Origin: an uncultured Acetobacteraceae bacterium
GTDB lineage: Bacteria > Pseudomonadota > Alphaproteobacteria > Acetobacterales > Acetobacteraceae
NCBI GenBank assembly: GCA_903839965.1
Contig: CAIMEK010000603.1
Location: 1 to 11,278 of the forward strand
Reading direction: 5' to 3'
Length of the DNA: 11,278 bases
A program made the translations under genes and the position numbers. A model generated the notes under the pieces. The model did not search any database. It was not told the origin of the DNA and was given only the letters and a program-made list of their open reading frames with translations. Shown piece by piece: positions 6,053 through 11,278 of this stretch. Numbering within the stretch: position 1 is the stretch's first letter; every line of letters starts with the position of its first letter.

Positions 6053-7035
6053 TGACTGACGATCGGATCGGCTGGAAGCTCGCCACGATCGCGGGCCTTG
6101 CCGTGGCGGTGACGCTCGGCCTGCCCTGGCTGGTCGACTCCTATTACGTTCACGTCGTCGACATCACCCTGATCAATTTCATCATCGCCATCGGGCTCAA
6201 TCTGGTGCTCGGCTTCGGCGGCCAGATATCGTTCGCGCAGTCGGCATTCTTCGGCATTGGCGCCTACACCTTCGGGGCACTGCAGGCGCAAGGCTGGCCG
6301 GCGCTCGCCGCCGCGCCGTCCGCGGTTCTCGTCACCGCCAGCATCGGCGCGCTGCTGGGCTGGCCGGCGCTGCGGCTGCGCGGTCACTACCTAGCGTTGG
6401 CCACGATCGCCTTCAGCCTGATCATGGGCGAACTGATGGTCGATCTCGACATGATCACCGGCGGCGCCAACGGGATGATGAACATTCGCGGCATTGGCCT
6501 AGCGCGCGACGACATCGCGATGCTGCCGGTCCTGCTGGGGGTTACCGGGGTGGGACTTGCCGGGTCGGTGGTTTTTGCCAGCAGCCCAGCTGGTCTGCGG
6601 ACCCGTGCGTTTCGCGACAATGCAATCGCCGCACAGGCCGCGGGGGTTGACATCCGCGCGCTGAAGATCGGCCTATTCGTGGCCTCGGCGGTTTACGCGG
6701 GGGTCGCCGGCGTCTGTTACTGCTGTCTGTTCGGCTATATCAGCCCGGACGTTTTCGCCTGGGGGACCACCTTCGCCTATCTCGCCATGTGCGTGGTGGG
6801 AGGGCTCGGCAGCAACCTCGGCGCGCCGCTCGGGGCGGCACTTTACACCCTCGTGCCGGAATGGCTGCGCTTCCTGCAGGAGGCCTATTTCGTCATTTTC
6901 GGAACCGTGGTCATCGTCGTAATCGCGGTCATGCCCGGCGGCATGGCCGGCCTCGTCACCGGGTTGTTCGACCGGATCTGCCGCGCATTGCGCCCCGGTC
7001 CAGTAGCCAAGCCAACCCCGGAGGCCACACCGTGA
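6049..7035 (+). CDS. livM: Branched-chain-type ABC transporter permease LivM
   Basis: The 328-residue inner-membrane permease pairs with LivH. Conserved LivM stretches are NLVLGFGGQISFAQSAFFGIGAY (about 51-73), LRLRGHYLALATIAF (108-122), TGGANGM (137-143), the coupling loop FRDNAIAAQAAGVDIRALKI (188-207) and VVGGLGSNLGAPLGA (249-263). A short proline-rich tail (PGPVAKPTPEATP) ends the protein in the cytoplasm. The frame is open well upstream, but that part lies inside livH; the ATG at 6049 is preferred because it forms the ATGA overlap with the livH stop and has GGAG five bases before it. A second ATG follows immediately at 6052. Its TGA overlaps the GTG start of the ATPase gene (GTGA at 7032..7035), so three genes are translationally linked. 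Confidence 0.93.
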   Translation: MMTDDRIGWKLATIAGLAVAVTLGLPWLVDSYYVHVVDITLINFIIAIGLNLVLGFGGQISFAQSAFFGIGAYTFGALQAQGWPALAAAPSAVLVTASIGALLGWPALRLRGHYLALATIAFSLIMGELMVDLDMITGGANGMMNIRGIGLARDDIAMLPVLLGVTGVGLAGSVVFASSPAGLRTRAFRDNAIAAQAAGVDIRALKIGLFVASAVYAGVAGVCYCCLFGYISPDVFAWGTTFAYLAMCVVGGLGSNLGAPLGAALYTLVPEWLRFLQEAYFVIFGTVVIVVIAVMPGGMAGLVTGLFDRICRALRPGPVAKPTPEATP

Positions 7036-8546
7036 CCGGCATTTTGCGCACCCAGGGGCTGACGCGGGCGTTTGGCGGCCTGGTGGCGCTGCGCAACGTG
7101 GAACTGACGGTTGGCGCCGGCACGATCCATGCTGTGATCGGCCCGAACGGCTCGGGCAAGACGACCCTGTTCAACGTCATCAGCGGCATCTATCCGCCGA
7201 CCGCGGGCAAGGTCGAGTTCCTGGGTCGTGACGCGGTGGGGCGTCGGCCGGAGGCGCTGGCCGACATGGGGCTGGGGCGCACCTTCCAGAGTTCCCGGCT
7301 TTTCATGAGCATGAGCGTGCTGGAGACGGTTCTGGTGGTTCTGCATCGCCGCGGCTTTGCCTTGCGCATCAGCGGCGTGGCGCGGCGGCGGGCGCTGGAG
7401 ATTCTCGATTTCGTTGGGCTGCGCGATCTCGCTGATACGGCCTGTGCCAGCTTGCCGCAGGGACAGCGGCGATTGCTTGAGATCGCCAAGGTATTGGCGC
7501 TGGACCCCAAGCTCGTGCTGCTCGACGAGCCGCATGGCGGGCTAAACCATGCCGAGACCGTGCGGCTGATCGGCACCATTCGCGACATGCGTCGGCAGGG
7601 TCTGACGATTCTGCTTATCGAGCACGAGATGGATGTGGTGATGCAGCTTGCCGACGAGATCACGGTGCTCAATTTCGGCGAGCGGCTGGCGCACGGGACG
7701 CCAGCGGAGATCCAGAGCAACGAAGCGGTGGTGGAGGCCTATCTCGGCAGCGCCGGCGACGCCGCGGTGGCGCCGCCACGACCGCAGACGGATACCGACT
7801 GCCTGCTCGATGTGCGCGCTTTGTCGGTCCGGTTTGGCGATATCGAGGCGGTGCGGGGGATCGACCTTCATGTTGCGCCGGGCGAGATCGTGTCGGTTCT
7901 CGGCAACAACGGGGCGGGCAAGAGCACCACGCTAAAGGCGATCTCACGGCTGCTTCCGGCGACCGGCGAGGTGATCTTCAACGGCACGGACCTGGCGCAC
8001 CAGCGGACGGAGAAGCTGGTTGGTCTGGGTGTGGCGCTAGTGCCGGAGCGTCGTCGGCTGTTCGGCGGCATGTCGGTGCTCGACAATCTGCGCGTGGGCG
8101 CCTATGGCCGGCCACCCGCTCAGGTTCAGGAGGTGGTGGCCGAGGTTCTGGACCTTTTCCCGAATTTGCAGCGACTGTCGGGATTGTTGGCGGCCTCCCT
8201 GAGCGGGGGCGAGCAGCAGATGCTGGCGATCGGGCGTGCGTTGATGAGTCGCCCCCGGCTGCTGATGCTCGACGAGCCATCGCTCGGGTTGGCGCCGATG
8301 CTGGTTGACCAGGTTTTTGCCAAGCTGGCGGACATCAACGCGCGCGGCACCGCGGTACTGCTGGTCGAGCAGAACGCGCGGATGGCACTTGCCGTCTCGC
8401 ATCGGGCCTATGTGTTGGCATCCGGACGGGTCGTGGCCGAAGGCGACGCCAAAGAGCTCGCCGCCGATGAAAGCGTCAAGAACGCGTATCTCGGCATCGC
8501 CGCTGAAGCAGACGCGCGCGCCGCGCCGCATCCCATCGTGCACTGA
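7032..8546 (+). CDS. Fused LivG-LivF ABC transporter ATPase (two nucleotide-binding domains)
   Basis: A single 504-residue protein carries both ATPase halves of the importer, normally separate LivG and LivF. Half 1 (about 5-240): Walker A GPNGSGKTT (37-45), Q-loop in FQSSR near 85-89, signature LPQGQRR (141-147, a usual LivG variant), Walker B LVLLDEP (161-167), and His198 in IEHEMDVV. Half 2 (about 257-490): Walker A GNNGAGKST (291-299), signature LSGGEQQ (390-396), Walker B LMLDEP (411-416), and VEQNA (445-449) with the LivF-type glutamine in place of the H-loop histidine. An Ala/Pro-rich linker (about 241-256) joins them. The start is GTG at 7032 with GGAGG seven bases upstream, overlapping the livM stop; the longer open frame upstream lies inside livM. 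Both halves look catalytically complete. The next gene follows after 20 bp. Confidence 0.93.
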   Translation: MTGILRTQGLTRAFGGLVALRNVELTVGAGTIHAVIGPNGSGKTTLFNVISGIYPPTAGKVEFLGRDAVGRRPEALADMGLGRTFQSSRLFMSMSVLETVLVVLHRRGFALRISGVARRRALEILDFVGLRDLADTACASLPQGQRRLLEIAKVLALDPKLVLLDEPHGGLNHAETVRLIGTIRDMRRQGLTILLIEHEMDVVMQLADEITVLNFGERLAHGTPAEIQSNEAVVEAYLGSAGDAAVAPPRPQTDTDCLLDVRALSVRFGDIEAVRGIDLHVAPGEIVSVLGNNGAGKSTTLKAISRLLPATGEVIFNGTDLAHQRTEKLVGLGVALVPERRRLFGGMSVLDNLRVGAYGRPPAQVQEVVAEVLDLFPNLQRLSGLLAASLSGGEQQMLAIGRALMSRPRLLMLDEPSLGLAPMLVDQVFAKLADINARGTAVLLVEQNARMALAVSHRAYVLASGRVVAEGDAKELAADESVKNAYLGIAAEADARAAPHPIVH

Positions 8547-8566
8547 ACAAGCAAAGGAGTTCCACC

Positions 8567-9466
8567 ATGCAAACCAAGCTTAAAGGCGTCATTCCGGCGT
8601 TGCCCACCCCGTTCGACGCTGACGGCGAAATCGACGAGGCCGCCTTCCGTGCCGAGGTTCGCTTCATGCTGGGCAAGGGCGTGCACGGGATCTGCGTCTG
8701 CGGCTCCACCGGCGAGGGGCACACAATCGAAAAGGACGAGTTCCGCCGGCTGACCGCGGCCGCCATGGAGGAAGTGCAGGGCCGTGTGCCGGTGGTGGCA
8801 GGGATCATCGCCAACTCCACCCGCGAGGTTATCGCGCGTACCCGCGTGGTTGCCGATTTCGGCATCGAGGCGGTGCAGGTCACGCCGACCTTCTACGTTT
8901 TCCAGACCAGCGAGGAATCGCTGTTCGGTCACTTCAAGACCATCTGGGAAACCGTCGGCGTTCCGATCGTGCTCTACAACGTGATCCCCTGGAACCTGCT
9001 GACCACCCGCTTCACGCTGCGCATCCTAAACGAGATCCCCGGGGTAGTCGGCATCAAGCAGAGCCAGGGCGACATGCACCGCGTCGCCGAACTGGTCCTG
9101 CACGCGCCGAAGGACAAGGTGATCCTGGCCGCCATCGACGACCTGCTCTACCCGTGCTTCGCCATTGGCGTCCAAGGCACGCTGGCCGCTTCGCCGGCCG
9201 CGGTGCCTGGCGTCGTGGTGGCCCTGTGGAACGCGGTGCAGGCAGGCGATCACGCTATGGCGCTCGAAATCCACAAGCTTCTGCTCAACTTCTGGAGCCT
9301 GGTGCCGCTCGAGAATCAGCCGGCCTGCGTCAAATACGCGTTGGAGACGCAGGGCTGCCACACCGGCCTGCCACGTCAACCAATGCCGTATCCAACCGCG
9401 GCCCAGCAAGCGGAGTTCGCTCCGGCACTACGAGCATTGCTGGCCGCATACGACCCAGAGCGATGA
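8567..9466 (+). CDS. DapA-superfamily lyase/aldolase, copy 2
   Basis: The 299-residue paralogue of the protein at 2921..3817 matches it over the whole length with roughly 69 differences plus one inserted residue near the end (hand alignment). The class I aldolase features are kept: GSTGEG (46-51), Tyr110, Tyr137 in LYNVI and the Schiff-base Lys164 in GVVGIKQS. The loop after Tyr137 reads YNVIPWNLL, losing the arginine of dihydrodipicolinate synthase and of copy 1, so its substrate or reaction step may differ from copy 1. A strong ribosome binding site (AAAGGAG, seven bases from ATG) lies in the 20-bp gap after the fused ATPase gene, so it is the last gene of the operon; a GC-rich hairpin follows 14 bases after the stop. 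It probably acts on the solute brought in by the ABC importer. The exact reaction is unknown. Confidence 0.92.
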   Translation: MQTKLKGVIPALPTPFDADGEIDEAAFRAEVRFMLGKGVHGICVCGSTGEGHTIEKDEFRRLTAAAMEEVQGRVPVVAGIIANSTREVIARTRVVADFGIEAVQVTPTFYVFQTSEESLFGHFKTIWETVGVPIVLYNVIPWNLLTTRFTLRILNEIPGVVGIKQSQGDMHRVAELVLHAPKDKVILAAIDDLLYPCFAIGVQGTLAASPAAVPGVVVALWNAVQAGDHAMALEIHKLLLNFWSLVPLENQPACVKYALETQGCHTGLPRQPMPYPTAAQQAEFAPALRALLAAYDPER

Positions 9467-9480
9467 TGGACTGCTGAAAA

Positions 9481-9510
9481 GAGGCAGGGCCGGGGCATTG
9501 CCCTGGCCTC
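9481..9510 (+). terminator. GC-rich hairpin ending the operon
   Basis: GAGGCAGGGC (9481..9490) pairs with GCCCTGGCCTC (9500..9510), a ten-pair stem with one bulged base and a nine-base loop, 14 bases after the last gene's stop. Only GCTT follows in place of a proper T-run, so termination may be inefficient or factor-assisted. Position and stem strength make it the best candidate for the operon's end. Confidence 0.6.
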
Positions 9511-9586
9511 GCTTATCGCAGCAACCACTCGCCGCATCGCCGCGTGCTGCGTGGCGACCCGATATATCTGTGGTCATGTACGGCTG

Positions 9587-9603
9587 AGCCGTTTTCGACG
9601 GCT
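9587..9603. repeat. Small palindrome in the spacer before the insertion sequence
   Basis: AGCCGT (9587..9592) and ACGGCT (9598..9603) flank a five-base loop. It sits between the operon's end and the insertion sequence. It might be a weak terminator for a transcript coming from either side; nothing else in 9511..9651 suggests a gene. Confidence 0.35.
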
Positions 9604-9647
9604 AATAGAATGCGGGGTGAGCGCAACGCCGGCTGTCACGAGGTGGT

Positions 9648-9651
9648 CTAT
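9648..9651. repeat. Left flank of the insertion sequence, possible target duplication (CTAT)
   Basis: CTAT abuts the left terminal repeat and differs by one base from CTAG at the right end. IS701 elements favour YTAR targets, so the right copy looks original and this one altered. Confidence 0.4.
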
Positions 9652-9668
9652 TACTACAGTTGCGTTTG
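9652..9668 (+). repeat. Left terminal inverted repeat of the IS701-type element
   Basis: These seventeen bases, TACTACAGTTGCGTTTG, are exactly complementary to 11061..11077. After one mismatch a further two bases match. Confidence 0.9.
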
Positions 9669-9829
9669 AGAGCGTCGACGGTAGTGGGCTTCTGCGGCCT
9701 TGGCTTGGTGTCACCTTCGCCATCGGGACCAGGCGAAGACGAAGGCGGGCCTGATGATTGGCGACAAGAAAAGGCGCGCCAATAGGTAGCGTATCTCCGG
9801 CACGCTCGGCACGCCGGCGGCCATAAGGC

Positions 9830-11014
9830 TCAGGCGACGAGGGGCTGCGGACTCCTTTCGTTCCCTTTGCGTCCAGCGGCCTGACGAAGTTGCGCCGAGA
9901 GCCTGGCAAGGAAAGCGGCGGCAACCATGCACAGGGTCATGTGACGATGCCAACCGTGCCAGGAGCGCGCCTCACAATGGTCGAGACCGAGTTCTTCCTT
10001 AGAGCGTTGGAAGCACTCCTCAATGGTCCAACGCAGACCGGCCGCGCCGGCCAGTTCGGCAAGCCCGGTGCCGGCAGGCGCAAACACGAAGTAATAGGCG
10101 CGCGCTTCGGGATCCTGCCGACTGCGGCGGATCAGAACCCAGCGCTCGAAGCCCTCGTCAACCGTCCAGGGCAACGCGATGCGTGCCCAATCATAGAGCC
10201 GAATGCCCTTCGATCCTTCACCAGCGGCGTGCGAGGTCCACGCATCCGTGAGCAAGGCATCGGCCAGCTCCGCCGGGTCGGTCTGCAGCAGCCCCTCAGC
10301 GGTCAGCAAACGGAGATGCTGATTGGATCGCATTGCCAGCACGTAGGGCTGGTGCCGGGCTTCAAGCATCCGCCGCAGCCGCGAATCCGAACCATACAAG
10401 GCGTCGGCCAGCACCCAGGCACAGGGCACGCCCGCATCCAGCGCGGCGGAGATCAATTCGCAGGCAATCTGCGGCTTGGTCGCAAACGGCACCGTCTCAG
10501 GCACCTGAACACGGCGGCGCCTGGATGTGTCCGAGACCCAGGCTTCCGGCAGATACAGCCGCCGGTCGATCAGTGCTTGGCCAAGATGGCTGGCGTAGGC
10601 AAGAAACACGCCGACCTGGCAGTTCTCAACCCGGCCGGCGGTCCCGGAATACTGCCGCGCAACTCCAACCGAATGCGTGCCCTTCTTGAGGAAGCCCGTC
10701 TCATCCACCACCAGCACACCGCTCGGATCGCCCAAGCAGGCAACGACTTCATCGCGCGTCACGTCGCGCAACGCATCGGCATCCCAGCAAGTGCGCCCGA
10801 GCAAAGATTGCATCCGGTAGGGCCGCGACAGCGCTGCCTGCTCAGACAGTTGCCAACCAGTCTTCCGCGATATGCCAGACAGCACGCCATCGATGAAAGC
10901 GCCTGCCGATGCTCGAACTTCCGAGCGGCCAAACACCGACGCCAGCCGCGCCTTGAGCGCCGACAGTTCGCCTTCCCATGCCAACAGTGACCCCGACCAT
11001 ACCGCGACCGACAT
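9830..11014 (-). CDS. IS701-family DDE transposase
   Basis: The 394-residue DDE transposase is intact. The first aspartate lies in VVDETGFLKKG (Asp104), followed by the family-typical HSVGVARQYSGTAG and NCQVGVFLAY. The second is in VLADALYGSD (Asp204), and the glutamate is in WTIEECFQRSKEELGLDHCEARSW (Glu332 or 333). The start is uncertain: ATG at 11014 is preferred because GGGGAG lies seven bases upstream; ATG at 11029 and TTG at 11035 in the same frame would add five or seven residues and lack a clear ribosome binding site. All lie within 65 bases of the right terminal repeat. The family moves DNA by cut and paste into short YTAR targets. There is no stop or frameshift in the frame, so the element may still be active. 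It is unrelated to the neighbouring transport operon. Confidence 0.9.
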   Translation of the reverse strand: MSVAVWSGSLLAWEGELSALKARLASVFGRSEVRASAGAFIDGVLSGISRKTGWQLSEQAALSRPYRMQSLLGRTCWDADALRDVTRDEVVACLGDPSGVLVVDETGFLKKGTHSVGVARQYSGTAGRVENCQVGVFLAYASHLGQALIDRRLYLPEAWVSDTSRRRRVQVPETVPFATKPQIACELISAALDAGVPCAWVLADALYGSDSRLRRMLEARHQPYVLAMRSNQHLRLLTAEGLLQTDPAELADALLTDAWTSHAAGEGSKGIRLYDWARIALPWTVDEGFERWVLIRRSRQDPEARAYYFVFAPAGTGLAELAGAAGLRWTIEECFQRSKEELGLDHCEARSWHGWHRHMTLCMVAAAFLARLSAQLRQAAGRKGNERSPQPLVA

Positions 11015-11060
11015 CGCCAGACTCCCCATCGCCAAAACGCAGGGAATCAGATCGAGATCA

Positions 11061-11077
11061 CAAACGCAACTGTAGTA
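11061..11077 (-). repeat. Right terminal inverted repeat of the IS701-type element
   Basis: CAAACGCAACTGTAGTA is the exact complement of the left end and is followed directly by CTAG. Confidence 0.9.
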
Positions 11078-11081
11078 CTAG
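11078..11081. repeat. Right flank of the insertion sequence, CTAG target site
   Basis: CTAG fits the YTAR target preference of IS701-type elements and differs from the left flank by one base. Confidence 0.45.
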
Positions 11082-11082
11082 A

Positions 11083-11189
11083 GCGGAATCCGTTCATTCT
11101 GGCTCGTATCCGGTGGCGGTGAAGTAGTTGGCCCTCGAAATGGACCCCGAGGACGGACGCCTGACCGTCTATGACGTCAACGACGAGGG
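11083..11189 (+). pseudogene. Possible gene remnant with one in-frame amber stop
   Basis: The plus frame starting at 11083 reads ESVHSGSYPVAVK, then TAG at 11125..11127, then LALEMDPEDGRLTVYDVNDEG. The composition (DPEDG, VYDVNDEG) looks like ordinary protein, and the stop differs by one base from a CAG glutamine codon. No family is recognised. Beyond about 11190 the same frame turns into low-quality Pro/Arg/Gly sequence, while another frame becomes transposase-like, suggesting a junction. It could equally be chance, and a 75-codon minus-strand open frame overlaps it without recognisable features. Confidence 0.25.
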
Positions 11190-11278
11190 TACGACTTGCC
11201 CGCCGCCTGGAACACGACGCACCGGGCGTCAGGGACAGCATTCTGGAGGGCCTCGACGAAATTCTCACCGTCAATCGC
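11189..11278 (+). pseudogene. Fragment of an IS256/mutator-type transposase, running off the window
   Basis: A plus frame gives RLARRLEHDAPG and then SILEGLDEILTVNR to the right edge. EGLDEILTVNR resembles the conserved stretch preceding the catalytic C-terminal part of IS256-family transposases, usually followed by LGLP. The expected N-terminal two-thirds of such a protein is absent: the frame meets a stop at 11162..11164 and unrelated sequence lies upstream. It is therefore probably a 5'-truncated remnant. Whether the rest is complete beyond the window cannot be seen. The assignment rests on a short motif. Confidence 0.5.

Larger units (their letters stand above)
9652..11077 (-). mobile_element. 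IS701-family insertion sequence, apparently complete
   Basis: The 1426-bp element is bounded by perfect 17-bp terminal inverted repeats: TACTACAGTTGCGTTTG at 9652..9668 and its complement at 11061..11077, extending to about 20 bp with one mismatch. It encodes one transposase on the minus strand. The size and single-gene layout fit IS701. The family typically duplicates a 4-bp YTAR target; the right flank is CTAG (11078..11081) and the left flank CTAT (9648..9651), a 3-of-4 match. This points to a mutated duplication or to exchange of one flank by recombination. About 160 bases between the left repeat and the transposase stop carry no further gene. Confidence 0.85.

Noticed and set aside
6789..7031. 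Upstream extension of the fused ATPase
   Set aside because: It lies inside livM and has low-complexity Arg/Gly composition; GTG at 7032 has a GGAGG ribosome binding site.
9890..10990. Large plus-strand open frame over the transposase (366 codons)
   Set aside because: It is antisense to a clear IS701 transposase with an intact DDE triad; its composition is Arg/Gln/Pro-rich with no family features.
1..11278. CRISPR arrays, tRNA or rRNA genes
   Set aside because: No regularly spaced repeats, tRNA-like cloverleaf sequence or rRNA-like conserved stretches were seen on either strand.

Overview
This is a GC-rich window. Its codon use, dense operon packing with ATGA/GTGA start-stop overlaps, and gene types suggest an alphaproteobacterium, possibly Acetobacteraceae-like; the taxonomic guess is inference only. 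The core is a transport-and-metabolism locus for a small, unidentified substrate, followed by insertion-sequence DNA.

Layout. The first ~120 bases hold the 3' end of an unrecognised gene. An IclR-family regulator (262..1089, minus) is divergent from seven colinear plus-strand genes spanning 1534..9466. These are an MHS-type major facilitator permease; a DapA-superfamily lyase (copy 1); a periplasmic LivJ/K-type binding protein with a signal peptide; the branched-chain-type permeases LivH and LivM; one protein carrying fused LivG and LivF ATPase halves; and a second DapA-superfamily lyase (copy 2), about three-quarters identical to copy 1. A GC-rich hairpin at 9481..9510 probably closes the transcription unit. 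An intact IS701-type element occupies 9652..11077 with 17-bp perfect terminal inverted repeats. The last ~90 bases read as an internal piece of an IS256/mutator-type transposase.

How the genes may work together. Two transport systems (a proton symporter and a five-domain HAAT ABC importer) each have a DapA-like enzyme immediately downstream. This suggests two transporter-plus-lyase modules acting on the same or related 2-oxo or hydroxy acids or amino-acid-like compounds. Both enzymes keep the Schiff-base lysine and active-site tyrosine but lack the usual YNVPxRT loop of dihydrodipicolinate synthase, so lysine biosynthesis is unlikely to be their job. The 444-bp IclR/MHS divergent region holds two copies of the palindrome ATGTCC-N7-GGACAT, good candidates for the IclR operator, with a 24-bp-period tandem repeat between them. 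A perfect 12-bp stem-loop lies between the binding-protein gene and livH, where differential mRNA stability often sets binding protein above membrane components.

The most unusual points are the paired operators, the LivG-LivF fusion, the duplicated and diverged DapA paralogues bracketing the ABC transporter, and the mosaic IS remnants at the right edge.
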